Positions 39,967-49,524 are shown, counted from the stretch's first letter. The stretch is DNA of 64,000 bases from Flavobacterium sp. ACN6 (GCF_002304005.1 NZ_MRCQ01000009.1:62001-126000); one strand, 5' to 3'. The notes: generated by a model not told the origin, from the letters alone. Made by a program: numbers and translations.

Positions 39967-41514
39967 ATGAGAAATCTTAATTTCTTTATGATGGCATTCC
40001 TTGTACTTACTATTTTCAGCTGTAACAAAGCGTATGCACCAGACCAAAATTATGAAACAGTTGATTCTGCTGCAGCTGTCACAGATGCAGTTCAAGAGGA
40101 AATGTACATTGAACCAAACTCGGAAAGTTATGCTGGACTGGAAGAAAATCCTTTTGAATCTCCGCTTAAAGAACCACTTTCTACTTTTTCTATAGATGTT
40201 GATAATGCATCCTACACCAATATTCGAAGATTTATAAACGAAGGACAGAAAGTTCCTAAAGATGCTGTTCGTGTGGAGGAAATGATTAATTTCTTTAAAT
40301 ATAAATATCCAGAGCCAGACGGCCAGCATCCTTTTGCGATTAATACAGAATACAGCGATTGTCCGTGGAATACAAACAGCCGGCTGCTAAAGATTGGTTT
40401 GCAGGGAAAGAACATTCCAATGGCAAATTTGCCGGCCACTAATCTTGTTTTCTTGGTAGATGTTTCTGGTTCGATGGATGAACCAAATAAACTGCCTTTA
40501 CTAAAAGAATCGATGAAGATTCTAGTAAATGAACTTCGCAGTATCGACAAAGTTTCTATTGTGGTCTATGCGGGTTCGGCGGGAGTTGTTTTAGAACCAA
40601 CGTCAGGTAATAATAAAGACGAAATTATGGATGCTTTTGATGATTTGCATGCGGGCGGAAGCACGGCAGGAGGCGAAGGAATCGAATTGGCTTATAAATT
40701 AGCACAGCAAAACTTCATTAAAGAAGGCAATAATAGAATTGTGATAGCTACAGATGGTGACTTTAATGTGGGCTCTTCGACTGATGATGATATGATGAAA
40801 CTAATTGAAGAGAAAAGAAAATCTGGTGTATTCTTAACAGTTTTAGGTTTCGGAATGGGCAACTACAAAGATTCTAAAATGGAAATTCTAGCTGATAAAG
40901 GAAATGGGAACTATGCTTACATTGATAATATTCAGGAAGCAAATCGTTTTTTGGGAAAAGAATTTAAAGGTTCCATGTTTGCGATTGCAAAAGATGTGAA
41001 AATTCAAATTGAGTTTAATCCAAAACACGTTCAAGCGTATCGATTGATTGGTTATGAAAACCGTAAACTAAATGCTGAAGATTTTAAAAATGACGCCATT
41101 GATGCGGGCGAATTAGGAAGCGGACATTCGGTTACTGCTTTGTATGAAATTATTCCTGCTGGGGTTGAAAGCACTTACGTTCCGTCGGATTTAAAATATA
41201 CTAAAACCCAAAAAACAGATGCGAATTACAGCGACGAATTGGCAACAGTGAAATTTAGATATAAAAAACCTGATGGCGATAAAAGTCTTGAAATAGTAAA
41301 TGTAATAGCAGACAGAAAAACAGATCTGCAGAATAGTTCTCCTGATTTCAAATTTGCCACGGCCGTTTCTTGGTTCGGATTAAAATTGCGCGATTCAAAA
41401 TACATCAGCAGCAGTTCGAGTTCAGACATCAAAAAATTAGCAAAGTCTGGTTTATATAACGATGAAGATGGTTATAGAGCTGAATTTATCAGATTGGTTG
41501 ATGCGGTAAATTAA
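39967..41514 (+). CDS. YfbK-like VWA-domain lipoprotein
   Basis: A 515-residue lipoprotein with SPII signal LNFFMMAFLVLTIFSC (Cys about residue 19). The YfbK N-terminal domain is visible as STFSIDVDNASYTNIRRFIN and VRVEEMINFFKYKYPEP. The VWA domain has NLVFLVDVSGSMDEPNKLPL (MIDAS DxSxS, about 160-180), with TDGDFNVGSSTDDDMM later. The C-terminal DUF3520 region ends YRAEFIRLVDAVN. It converges on the bat operon, which holds two further VWA proteins, and may serve the same envelope process; this is inference. Confidence 0.92.
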   Translation: MRNLNFFMMAFLVLTIFSCNKAYAPDQNYETVDSAAAVTDAVQEEMYIEPNSESYAGLEENPFESPLKEPLSTFSIDVDNASYTNIRRFINEGQKVPKDAVRVEEMINFFKYKYPEPDGQHPFAINTEYSDCPWNTNSRLLKIGLQGKNIPMANLPATNLVFLVDVSGSMDEPNKLPLLKESMKILVNELRSIDKVSIVVYAGSAGVVLEPTSGNNKDEIMDAFDDLHAGGSTAGGEGIELAYKLAQQNFIKEGNNRIVIATDGDFNVGSSTDDDMMKLIEEKRKSGVFLTVLGFGMGNYKDSKMEILADKGNGNYAYIDNIQEANRFLGKEFKGSMFAIAKDVKIQIEFNPKHVQAYRLIGYENRKLNAEDFKNDAIDAGELGSGHSVTALYEIIPAGVESTYVPSDLKYTKTQKTDANYSDELATVKFRYKKPDGDKSLEIVNVIADRKTDLQNSSPDFKFATAVSWFGLKLRDSKYISSSSSSDIKKLAKSGLYNDEDGYRAEFIRLVDAVN

Positions 41515-41530
41515 TTGAAATTCCAATAAT

Positions 41531-41578
41531 AAAAAAATCCCAAATTCCAATTATTGTTTTGGAATTTGGGATTTTTTT
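41531..41578. terminator. Bidirectional terminator between the VWA gene and batE
   Basis: AAATCCCAAATTCCAA (41535-41550) pairs exactly with TTGGAATTTGGGATTT (41559-41574), with runs of A and T outside. It serves converging genes and belongs to the CCAAATTCC word family. Confidence 0.85.
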
Positions 41579-41599
41579 ATTTGCGGTTTTTTTAAAACT

Positions 41600-42346
41600 T
41601 TATTTCACTTCCTTAATTGTCGACGAATCAATCCAGCCTTGTGTTCCATCTGTTAATTCTACTTTTTTCCAGCCTCCAACAGTTTCAAGTACATAAACTT
41701 TTGCTCCTTCATGCAATAAAATAATACCATTGGCAGATTTTTGAGGTTCGCCTCTAACTTGGCTTAACTCAGAAAAAACAATAGCGACACGATCGTTGTC
41801 AAAGTGATTTTTTTCAGACATCCCAGCAGAAATACTTAAACCCAAAGCAATCAAAAGGATAAACATTCCGACAAAATAGATTCTTTTTGAAAGTGTTGCC
41901 GTCGAAAAATAATAACCAATAAAACTCAGCAAAAACACAAATCCAATTGCAATAGCAATTTTTGCCCAAGTATTATAATCAAAAATAGAAGTGAAGTTCT
42001 GAATCAGTTTGGCAAAACCTACTTTAGGAACTTCTTTAATTTCGTCGATGGTCAGCTTTTTAGCAAACTTTAGATTATTTAAAGTCTCAGGATCATTTGG
42101 TTTTAAAACCAAGGCTTTTTCATAATTATAAATCGAAGGTGCGACTTGATTTAATTTATAATAACAGTTTCCAAGATTAAAATACAATTCAGCCGAATGT
42201 AATTTATCTTCTTTGATAATGTTTTCGTAAACCTGTGCAGCTTCTTTATATTGTCCTTTTTGGTATAACGCACTTCCTGCTTCAAAACGGCCTTGCGCAA
42301 AGAAAACCTGCGATATGAATAAAAAGAGATATAGTATATTTTTCAT
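41600..42346 (-). CDS. batE: BatE: TPR plus SH3-like protein
   Basis: A 248-residue exported protein, last gene of the bat operon. Signal MKNILYLFLFISQVFFAQG, then TPR-like repeats (GSALYQKGQYKEAAQVYENII, AELYFNLGNCYYKLNQVAPS). Two membrane segments follow (WAKIAIAIGFVFLLSFIGYYF, YFVGMFILLIALGLSISAG), and a C-terminal bacterial SH3 domain (VRGEPQKSANGIILLHEGAKVYVLE with GWKKVELTDGTQGWIDSS). The domain order matches BatE of other Bacteroidetes. Confidence 0.9.
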   Translation of the reverse strand: MKNILYLFLFISQVFFAQGRFEAGSALYQKGQYKEAAQVYENIIKEDKLHSAELYFNLGNCYYKLNQVAPSIYNYEKALVLKPNDPETLNNLKFAKKLTIDEIKEVPKVGFAKLIQNFTSIFDYNTWAKIAIAIGFVFLLSFIGYYFSTATLSKRIYFVGMFILLIALGLSISAGMSEKNHFDNDRVAIVFSELSQVRGEPQKSANGIILLHEGAKVYVLETVGGWKKVELTDGTQGWIDSSTIKEVK

Positions 42347-42357
42347 TTTATTTCTTA

Positions 42358-42403
42358 AAAACCTAACAGGTTTTAATCCCGAGGCTTCGGGACTGTTAGG
42401 TTT
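42358..42403. terminator. Nested hairpin between batD and batE
   Basis: The outer stem AAACCTAACAG (42359-42369) pairs with CTGTTAGGTTT (42393-42403). The inner stem is CCCGA-GGCT-TCGGG (42378-42391). It lies within the operon, so it may attenuate rather than fully stop transcription. The CCGAGGCTTCGG core also occurs at 3551-3562 in partial form. Confidence 0.7.
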
Positions 42404-42418
42404 GTTTTAAAGTTAAAT

Positions 42419-44164
42419 TTAAACAATCTGTTTTTGTAATTCAGAAATAATCAAGACCGCTTTATCGTAATCCTGCTGAATCGAAGCGCTTGATGCTGGG
42501 GCATAACGTGCAAATTCGCAGTTTTCTGTCAAATCAATAAAATTCTGAACCGTTTCAGGATTTGCATTTCTCGAAAGCAGCAACTCTCTAATATTGTCTT
42601 TACTCATTTCTGAGGTTTCAATATGCAGTTTAGCTTTTAAGAAATTATGCATTGCTTTTTCTAAGGCAATATAGAAAGGCTCTTTATTGTTAAGATGTTT
42701 CTTCGCCTGCGATAAATATTTCTTCGCCAGTTTATTATTCATTCTAATTCTGTTTCCAGTAACATCACTATCCATAGCTTCTTTTTTCTTCTTAGCTAAG
42801 ATAATAAGTGGAATGATGATAAATGGAGCGAATAATAAACCTAAATATAAATCAGAACCATAAAAATCGTTTTTAGCAATAGTAATTAAAGCTGTTTTAG
42901 ATTTAATGTTTTTGAATTGATCTGTTTGAGCAATTACATTTTTAGCCGCTGTTCCTGTATTTGCTTCAGCAGGAGTTGGTCCGTCTAAAACATCAACCAT
43001 AATTTCTTTCGAAGTGATAGTTTTATAAGAACCTGTACTCAAGTCAAAATAAGAAAACTGCATTGGTTTAATGGCATATTTTCCTTTGTACTGTGGAATG
43101 ATAGTGTATTTATCTGTAATTCTTCCTGACATTCCAGTTAACGAAGTTGTTACTTTTTCGTCGTGAACAGGATCGTACATTTCTAATGCATTTGGCACAA
43201 CTGGTTTTGGAAGTGTAAATAACTTCATATTTCCAGTTCCCTGTGCACTCACAATTAAATCAAGACTTTCGCCATTTTTAAGTGTTGTTTTTGATGGAGT
43301 AACAGTAAAATTAAGTCTTCCGACAGCGCCCGTAAATCCTTCTGGTTTTGTGCTTTCAGGAAGCGGTCTTACATTTATTGTTTTAGCTCCTGCAGAAACT
43401 ATTTTATTGTCCTCAGTAATAATCATCTGGCCAAACATATCACGACGATTTGTTGGTAATTGCACACCAATATCTAGTGAAAGAGGTTCAATTGTAAGCT
43501 TTCCAGCTTTTTGAGGATACAAAATAGCTTTCTTCAAAATAACAAAATAACATCTCTGACCTTGATAAGTTCCTTCTTCGATCGCTAATTGTTTTATGTC
43601 AATGTTCTGATTCCAGAAGTCATTGTATTTTGGTTTTGCCAATTCTTTAAAACCAGTTACACCAATGTTATTGAAATACAATTTATAAACAACCGTAATC
43701 GGTTCGTTTAAGTACGGATTTGTTTTTGAAATTTCAGCAACCAAATTCAATAATTCATTTCCAGATCCAGGAGGTCTGTCATTAGGATCTCTTTCCTGAG
43801 CCACAGCATTTGTAACCGTAACTTTAATTGGAGATGTTTTATAAACTTGTCCGTTATATTCTATCGCGGCTTGTTTAATGAGAAGAGCACCTTTTCTTTC
43901 AGGCTGCAGGATATAAGAATAAATCTTTTGAAAAGAGCTTCGTCCATTTACCCAAGACTGGCTGATTTGCTGACTTGGTCCGGCAACAAGTTTAAAACCA
44001 TCAAAAGCAGGCTGTTCAAAGTTATCCCCATCAACATTCATGATGAAATCTATACGAACTCTTTCGTTTAGTCCAAGCGTGTTTTTGCTTACTCTGGCTT
44101 CAAATTGTACTTGAGCCATAAGTCCTTGAAAAGTGAGTAGAAATAGAATTAAATATCTTTTCAT
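42419..44164 (-). CDS. batD: BatD: oxygen-tolerance protein
   Basis: A 581-residue inner-membrane/periplasmic protein. After signal MKRYLILFLLTFQGLMAQ come Ig-like BatD repeats, starting VQFEARVSKNTLGLNERVRIDF and again RLNFTVTPSKTTLKNGESLDLIV. A membrane helix LYLGLLFAPFIIIPLIILAKKKK (about 455-480) precedes a cytosolic helical tail with AKKYLSQAKKHLNNKEPFY. The family is linked to aerotolerance and envelope stress. Confidence 0.92.
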   Translation of the reverse strand: MKRYLILFLLTFQGLMAQVQFEARVSKNTLGLNERVRIDFIMNVDGDNFEQPAFDGFKLVAGPSQQISQSWVNGRSSFQKIYSYILQPERKGALLIKQAAIEYNGQVYKTSPIKVTVTNAVAQERDPNDRPPGSGNELLNLVAEISKTNPYLNEPITVVYKLYFNNIGVTGFKELAKPKYNDFWNQNIDIKQLAIEEGTYQGQRCYFVILKKAILYPQKAGKLTIEPLSLDIGVQLPTNRRDMFGQMIITEDNKIVSAGAKTINVRPLPESTKPEGFTGAVGRLNFTVTPSKTTLKNGESLDLIVSAQGTGNMKLFTLPKPVVPNALEMYDPVHDEKVTTSLTGMSGRITDKYTIIPQYKGKYAIKPMQFSYFDLSTGSYKTITSKEIMVDVLDGPTPAEANTGTAAKNVIAQTDQFKNIKSKTALITIAKNDFYGSDLYLGLLFAPFIIIPLIILAKKKKEAMDSDVTGNRIRMNNKLAKKYLSQAKKHLNNKEPFYIALEKAMHNFLKAKLHIETSEMSKDNIRELLLSRNANPETVQNFIDLTENCEFARYAPASSASIQQDYDKAVLIISELQKQIV

Positions 44165-44302
44165 TAATTGTTTAGTCGTGTTTGCTGTTTAATCGTTTAT
44201 TTACTTAACTATTTAATCGTCTTATTTTTAATCATTAATTTGTTTAATCGACCATAATTGCATCAATTAAACAAATTAACGATTAAACGATTAACTCAAA
44301 AA
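44165..44302. repeat. Inverted word-repeat array (GTTTAATCG type)
   Basis: Copies of GTTTAATCGT and ATTTAATCGT lie on one side, with CAATTAAACAAATTAACGAT and TAAACGATTAAC on the other. GTTTAATCG and CGATTAAAC are exact complements. It separates batC from batD. Confidence 0.75.
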
Positions 44303-44304
44303 GC

Positions 44305-45069
44305 CTACCAGTCTTTTTCTGTTTTCTTAGGGCTGCCTTTTACTTTTTGTGCGTTTACTTTATCTTGGATTTTCTTTTCTTCATTGTTCACCGCATCTAA
44401 TAAATTCTGGACACGTTCTTTTGAAATTCCTCCAGGCTGCGGTTTAGGTTCTCCTTTGTTGTCAGACTTGTCGTCTTTCTTCGGATCATTTTTACCGTCT
44501 TTTTTGTCTTTGTCCTTATCGCCTTTGTCGTCTTTCTTATCCTTGTCTTTGTCTTTATTTTTATCCTTGTCCTTGTCTTTATCTTTGTTTTTATCCTTGT
44601 CTTTATCTTTATTCTTGTCTTTGTTTTTATCGTTTTTAGGCGGATTTTCTTTTAGCTTTTGTTTTGCGTACGCATAATTGTAACGCGTTTCATCATCTGT
44701 CGGATCATTGCGTAATGCTTGTTTGTAAGCTTCTACAGCCTGAGTATAATCTTTCTCTTTCATAAAGACATTCCCAAGATTATGATACGCTTTGTGTTTT
44801 TCAGGTCTGGTTTTGGCGTTTTTTATGGCTTTCGCGTAAGCAAACTTTGCTTCTGAAATTTGATTTTGTCTATAAATAGTGTTTCCTAAATTATATGGCG
44901 CTGTTGATTTTTTAGGAAATTTTGATTCCGAAATTCTATAGTTTGCCTCAGCATCAACAAATTTATTCTGTTTATATTCTTCATTGGCAGCAGGCAATGA
45001 TTTGTCTTTCTCTTGAGCAGAAACTGCAAAAGAAACCGTTAGTAAAATATAAAGAAGTAAATTTTTCAT
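44305..45069 (-). CDS. batC: BatC: TPR protein with long Lys/Asp repeat tract
   Basis: A 254-residue exported protein. Signal MKNLLLYILLTVSFAVSAQ, then TPRs (STAPYNLGNTIYRQNQISEAKFAYAKAI, HKAYHNLGNVFMKEKDYTQAVEAYKQAL) to about residue 130. From about 145 to 205 it is almost only K, D and N (NKDKNKDKDKDKN...), encoded by imperfect AAAGAC/AAGGAT triplet pairs. It ends with GGISKERVQNLLDAVNNEEKKIQDKV. The low-complexity tract is likely variable between strains and could act as a charged linker. Confidence 0.9.
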   Translation of the reverse strand: MKNLLLYILLTVSFAVSAQEKDKSLPAANEEYKQNKFVDAEANYRISESKFPKKSTAPYNLGNTIYRQNQISEAKFAYAKAIKNAKTRPEKHKAYHNLGNVFMKEKDYTQAVEAYKQALRNDPTDDETRYNYAYAKQKLKENPPKNDKNKDKNKDKDKDKNKDKDKDKDKNKDKDKDKKDDKGDKDKDKKDGKNDPKKDDKSDNKGEPKPQPGGISKERVQNLLDAVNNEEKKIQDKVNAQKVKGSPKKTEKDW

Positions 45070-45199
45070 TCTTGTTTTTTATTTTTGTTTGCCACGAATC
45101 TCACTAATTGACACTAATTAGTTTTGTTTTTTTGTTTGAATTTCACAAAATAGCAATTTGTTTTTCGTGTAAATTCGAGCAATTAGTGGCTGACTTTTT

Positions 45200-46234
45200 T
45201 TATTTCTTTTCGTTAAATAAATCCAATTCTTTGATCCAGCTTGTTTTTCTTTCTAATAAGAAAATATCCAGGAACAGTAATAAAAATGCAAATCCGATAA
45301 ACCACTGAAACTGCGATTGAAATTCGGCCATTTGTGTAGCTTCAAATTCCGTTTTTTGGATGTTGTTTAAAGCATTTTTTACATATTCTAAAACTTCTTT
45401 GGTGCTTCCGCCGTAAACGTAACCGCCTTTAGTAGCTTTTGCAATTGTTTTTAAACCTTCCTGATTTAATTTGGTTGTTACAGTTTGTCCGTTTTGATCT
45501 TTTTGGTAGCCTCGAACTACGCCATTTTCTTTTAATGGAATTGTTCCGCCTCGCTCTGTTCCAACACCAACCGTAATAATCTTCATTCCTAATTTATTAG
45601 CTTCTTCTGCAGCAGCAGTTGCGCCTTCAGAGTGATCTTCTCCATCAGAAATCAGAATTAATAATTTGCTGGTTTTGCTTTTTTCATCAAAATAAGTTGC
45701 AGATAATCGAATAGCTTCGTCTAAAGATGTTCCTTGTGACGAAACCATATCTGGACTCATACTCTGCAGAAACATTTTGGCAACGCTGTAGTCTGATGTT
45801 ATTGGTAAAACGGGAAATGCACTTCCTGCGTATGCCACAATTCCGATTCGGTCACTTCCTAATTGGTTAATGATTTGAGAAACCAATTGTTTACTCTTAT
45901 CCAAACGGCTTGGTGCAACGTCTTCGGCAAGCATACTTTTAGAAACATCGACTGCAAAAACAATATCTATACCTTCTCGTTTTACAGTTTCCATTTTAGT
46001 TCCGATCTTCGGATTAACCAGACCAATAATTAAGCAGGTAAGCGCCAAAAGAATCACCACTATTTTTAAAACAGGTTTAAAAACTGATTTCTCCGGGCTT
46101 AATCTTTTAACCATTTCCAGATCACCAAATTCGCGTTGTTTTCTTCTTTTCCAATACATATTGAAAAGGAAAACACACACCACAATTGGGAGTAAGAATA
46201 AAAGGTATAAATATTTTTTTTCGTCTAATTCCAT
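45200..46234 (-). CDS. batB: BatB: VWA-domain membrane protein
   Basis: A 344-residue protein with start MELDEKKYLYLLFLLPIVVC (ATG at 46234; the extra codons to 46267 have no support). Membrane helices flank a VWA domain: VVILLALTCLIIGLV before and FIGFAFLLLFLDIFLL near the end. MIDAS motif IDIVFAVDVSKSMLAEDVAPSRLDK (about 87-110). LLILISDGEDHSEG is the second metal segment. It pairs with BatA as in other Bacteroidetes bat operons. Confidence 0.93.
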   Translation of the reverse strand: MELDEKKYLYLLFLLPIVVCVFLFNMYWKRRKQREFGDLEMVKRLSPEKSVFKPVLKIVVILLALTCLIIGLVNPKIGTKMETVKREGIDIVFAVDVSKSMLAEDVAPSRLDKSKQLVSQIINQLGSDRIGIVAYAGSAFPVLPITSDYSVAKMFLQSMSPDMVSSQGTSLDEAIRLSATYFDEKSKTSKLLILISDGEDHSEGATAAAEEANKLGMKIITVGVGTERGGTIPLKENGVVRGYQKDQNGQTVTTKLNQEGLKTIAKATKGGYVYGGSTKEVLEYVKNALNNIQKTEFEATQMAEFQSQFQWFIGFAFLLLFLDIFLLERKTSWIKELDLFNEKK

Positions 46235-46254
46235 ATAATTTTTTAAATTCCAAA

Positions 46255-46440
46255 AACTAAATTCCAAATTCCAATTTTACTGTTGTCTGAAATCTTAATT
46301 TTTAAATTTCAATATTTTTAATTTTAAATTCCTATCCCAATTGTTGTGGGATAAATTCCAAATTCCATTTTTTTTTAAATTTTACTATTCCGTTTTGGAT
46401 TTTGGAATTTAAAAATTTGGAATTTTTTAATTTTGAAAAA
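46255..46440. repeat. Word-repeat spacer (AAATTCCAA type)
   Basis: Multiple copies of AAATTCCAAA, with TTTTGGAATTTAAAAATTTGG in reverse orientation at the far end. It also has CCCAATTGTTGTGGG (a small dyad near 46335-46349). It lies between batA and batB and contains no open frame. Confidence 0.7.
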
Positions 46441-46441
46441 A

Positions 46442-47443
46442 TTAAATAAAGCTTCTGTAAACTGTATTCCTTAAACCAACTTCGAGTAATAATAAAAAGC
46501 CGGCAAATAAAACAAAAACTCTGTATTTTTCATCGTAATCGTAGAATTTTAATTCCTCAATTTCTGTCGTTTCTAATTTGTTGATTGATTTGTATATTTC
46601 AGCTAATCTATCGTTACTTGTTGCTCTAAAATATGTTCCATCTGTTTTTTTGGCAATGCTTTTCATCAATCTTTCATCGATTTCAACTTTTTGCATTTTG
46701 AATAAAAAACCTCCGTTTGGTGCGTATGCGTATGGAGATTCTGCCATTCCGTTTGTTCCAAGACCAATCGTATAAACTTTGATTCCGTATTGTTTTGCAA
46801 TATCTGCAGCAGTTTCCGGCTCGATAAATCCGGCATTGTTAACACCATCGGTAAGTAAAATAATCACACGGCTTTTTGCTTTGCTGTCTTTTAAACGATT
46901 TACTGCAGTTGCCAATCCCATTCCAATTCCTGTTCCGTCTTGCAGTACAGTATCATATTTAATGCCTTTAATGGCTTCAAGGATAATTGCTTTGTCGCTG
47001 GTAACTGGAGTTTTGGTATAAGCCTCAGAAGCATATAAAACCAATCCGATTCTGTCGTTTGGCCTTTCTTCAACGAAGTCGCCTGCAACTCTTTTTAAAG
47101 CTTCCATACGGTTTGGCTTTAAATCTTTTGCCAGCATAGACCCAGAAACGTCAATTGCCATTACAATATCAATTCCTTTCGTTGTTTTAGTTTGATTGCT
47201 TATATCGACCGTTCTTGGTCGTGCCAATGCAATAATTAAAGAGCTTAATGCTAAAGCTCTAAAAACATATAAGCATGGTCTTAATTTTATTAATAAAGAT
47301 TCGTTGTTTTGAAAACCTGCGGTCGAGCTCATTTTTAAGGTAGCCGACTGTTGGTTGCGTTTCAATAAAAACCAAATTACAGCAATCGGAATTAAAAGAA
47401 ACAACCAAAGAAATTCTGGATTTAAAAAAGTGATCTTACTCAT
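46442..47443 (-). CDS. batA: BatA: VWA-domain membrane protein
   Basis: A 333-residue protein with N-terminal membrane segment (FLWLFLLIPIAVIWFLL), a second (LYVFRALALSSLIIALA) and a C-terminal one (YRVFVLFAGFLLLLEVGL). The VWA MIDAS is IDIVMAIDVSGSMLAKDLKPNR (about 90-111), with VIILLTDGVNNAGF later. Its ATG overlaps the stop of the preceding gene (TAATG), which shows translational coupling. Confidence 0.94.
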   Translation of the reverse strand: MSKITFLNPEFLWLFLLIPIAVIWFLLKRNQQSATLKMSSTAGFQNNESLLIKLRPCLYVFRALALSSLIIALARPRTVDISNQTKTTKGIDIVMAIDVSGSMLAKDLKPNRMEALKRVAGDFVEERPNDRIGLVLYASEAYTKTPVTSDKAIILEAIKGIKYDTVLQDGTGIGMGLATAVNRLKDSKAKSRVIILLTDGVNNAGFIEPETAADIAKQYGIKVYTIGLGTNGMAESPYAYAPNGGFLFKMQKVEIDERLMKSIAKKTDGTYFRATSNDRLAEIYKSINKLETTEIEELKFYDYDEKYRVFVLFAGFLLLLEVGLRNTVYRSFI

Positions 47444-49077
47444 TAGTTGTTTGCTCTTTGAAGTTCAACAGAATTTAATACTCGGGTTGTGATTTCATTA
47501 GCATATGTATCACCTTCTTCATGTAAAATCATGATTTGCTGCAACCCTTGATCTTGTTTGAAAAGTAACAATTCATAATATGCCTTTGTACTCGTTTTAG
47601 TTGCTGGATTAAGGATAGACATTGTTCCGTAACCTTTAACTCCCTGAATACCTTCGTTTGTTTGAAAATCTTCTTGTTTTACAATAATATTTTGCGCTCC
47701 TTGAGCTTCCATTACTTTTAAAGATCCTTCCAGGGCTTTTGCTAAATCTATATCAGTTGGCTGTTTAAATTTGGCAGTAGAAACGGTGATATAGAAGTTG
47801 TCAATCATACTTCCGTAAACAAAAAGCTGCATTTCTTTAATTAATGCCATCGTTTCTTTTGGAAGTACTTTTTCAGTATCCATTCTTTTTAAAACCTTTG
47901 GAGTTTCAATAAGAACCGCTGGATTTCCGTAAGCACTTTTTACCCATTCGCCTTCCAATAATTCTTTAGAAGGATGACCAATTAGGTTGTCTTTCACGTA
48001 AGTGAAGCCTTTTGTAACCACAAAGTAAGTTGTAGTAGCCGTTAATAAAAACACAACTGCTGCAACTGCGTAACCAATTCGGGCATTACGTTTTTTACGA
48101 AGTTGTGCCTGAATTTGTTTTTGTTTTTGCGCTTCATTCAACAATTGATCTTCGATATCCTCTGGTACTTCTGTTGGAATCGCATTGTCAAGCGTTAAAA
48201 TTACCTTCTGGATTTTATTTCTATCCTCAGTAATTTCAAAATCAAGTGGCTTAGATTTAGCAAATTTTACCAAATCGGCCTGACGTAAAACACGTTCTAA
48301 ATTTTCTACCGTTTCTGGAGTCAGCGTCATTTTTTTCTTGGTAGAAGCTGTTCTGATTGCTTGAATTAACTCAGAAGTAGTACTTTCCATTGCTGGAATA
48401 TGAATGGCTTCTTCAATATAATTTCTAGCAATATCAGTTAATTCACTATAGTATTCTTTAATTTCTCCTTTTTGAACCAGTTCTTTTTGCTCTAAGTTGT
48501 TTAACAAACTTGTCGCTTTTTCGATAGGCGTTTTATAAACTTCTTCTTCGATTTTTTTCAGCTGACGTTTTTTAACGTACCAGTATACAAAAGCCCCAAT
48601 TCCGATAATTACTAAAACAATTAAAACGTAAATCCACCAATTTCCTATTCCATCATCAACCGAAGAAATATCTTTGATGTCGTACATTTTCTGTTGTAAA
48701 GTATCGACTTTTACATTAGCCACTTCTACTTTAATAGAATCACTAAAGAAAGGCTTTTTGTCAATTAAAATTTTAATGCTCGGGATCGTATAACGACCAG
48801 AATCAAACTGTGTTAGTCCATATTTTTTGATCAATTCATAAGTTCCGTCTTTCTTAACTGTATCAACAGCATAAGATTGAATGACTTCTAAAGGGCCAAT
48901 ATTTTTAAGTTTTGGAAATTCAACTTTTGATGTTGAAGTCACAACCGTTTTAAGGGTCAGTTTGAACTCAGCACCAATTTTATTTTTGGTGGTATCAATA
49001 CTTGTTTCTACTTGTTTCTGCTGTGCAAAAATCATAGTAGAAAAAAGCAATAAAAATATATAAAGTTTAAATTTCAT
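47443..49077 (-). CDS. Bat-operon membrane protein with BatD-like N-terminus
   Basis: A 544-residue protein between the DUF58 gene and batA. Signal MKFKLYIFLLLFSTMIFAQQ, a BatD-like beta domain (VETSIDTTKNKIGAEFKLTL), then membrane helix WWIYVLIVLVIIGIGAFVYWYV (about 148-170). A helical DUF4381-like cytosolic part (ELTDIARNYIEEAIHIPAMESTTSEL) follows, then a second membrane helix (YAVAAVVFLLTATTTYFVV) and a C-terminal alpha/beta domain. Position and coupling to batA mark it as a bat component; the separate C-terminal part has no family I can name. Confidence 0.85.
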   Translation of the reverse strand: MKFKLYIFLLLFSTMIFAQQKQVETSIDTTKNKIGAEFKLTLKTVVTSTSKVEFPKLKNIGPLEVIQSYAVDTVKKDGTYELIKKYGLTQFDSGRYTIPSIKILIDKKPFFSDSIKVEVANVKVDTLQQKMYDIKDISSVDDGIGNWWIYVLIVLVIIGIGAFVYWYVKKRQLKKIEEEVYKTPIEKATSLLNNLEQKELVQKGEIKEYYSELTDIARNYIEEAIHIPAMESTTSELIQAIRTASTKKKMTLTPETVENLERVLRQADLVKFAKSKPLDFEITEDRNKIQKVILTLDNAIPTEVPEDIEDQLLNEAQKQKQIQAQLRKKRNARIGYAVAAVVFLLTATTTYFVVTKGFTYVKDNLIGHPSKELLEGEWVKSAYGNPAVLIETPKVLKRMDTEKVLPKETMALIKEMQLFVYGSMIDNFYITVSTAKFKQPTDIDLAKALEGSLKVMEAQGAQNIIVKQEDFQTNEGIQGVKGYGTMSILNPATKTSTKAYYELLLFKQDQGLQQIMILHEEGDTYANEITTRVLNSVELQRANN

Positions 49078-49082
49078 TTGAT

Positions 49083-49115
49083 TTATGATTGAAGATTAAC
49101 GATTTTCGATTTTTG
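49083..49115. repeat. Left inverted arm of four-helix cassette 2 (GATTAACGATTTT words)
   Basis: GATTAACGATTTTCGATTT and TTGATTTTCC form the arm. AAATCGTTAATC at 49567-49579 on the other side of the four-helix gene is its reverse complement. Confidence 0.75.
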
Positions 49116-49164
49116 ATTTTCCCCAGGATTGTCAATAGTTTTCTAAAATTGTAATCTTTAATTT

Positions 49165-49521
49165 TTATGAATTATTTTTTGATGTTTTAATGCTGGACAC
49201 AAAAATGGAAATTAATTGATTTGCTTCTATTTTTACCTGCATTAAACTTTCTCTGTCTGTTGATAAATTTGCTTTTTCTATTATTTTCAAACAGACAAAT
49301 GTTTCTCTTAATTCTTTCAGACAAATTCCCATTTTATGAATAAAATCTTTTTTACTTTCTGCACTTTGCGCTTCACCGTAATTTAGCGCCGGCGATGTTC
49401 CCGATCGAATTATCTGTCCTGACAAATGATTTCCGGCATAATTTTTCTCAAACTTACTTGCTATAATTATAATTGTTGCTGCAAAATCAATCAATCTATT
49501 TTCTAATTCTTGTTTGGTCAT
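49165..49521 (-). CDS. Four-helix-bundle protein (IVS/S23 family), second copy
   Basis: A 118-residue all-helical protein of the same family as 15040-15405 but a distant subgroup. Marks: TKQELENRLIDFAATIIIIASKF, HLSGQIIRSGTSPALNYGEAQ (about 32-52, the family loop) and DFIHKMGICLKELRETFVCLKIIEKANL. It stands inside the bat operon between the DUF58 gene and the BatD-like gene, where other Bacteroidetes have none that I know of. Inverted GATTAACGATTTT/AAAATCGTTAATC arms frame it, so it looks inserted as a unit. Confidence 0.88.
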   Translation of the reverse strand: MTKQELENRLIDFAATIIIIASKFEKNYAGNHLSGQIIRSGTSPALNYGEAQSAESKKDFIHKMGICLKELRETFVCLKIIEKANLSTDRESLMQVKIEANQLISIFVSSIKTSKNNS

Positions 49522-49524
49522 TTC

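Noticed and set aside
44258-44677. Open frame of 139 codons, Ser/Leu-rich, opposite batC
   Set aside because: It is the antisense shadow of the Lys/Asp tract of batC; the serine/leucine runs come from reading that repeat backwards.
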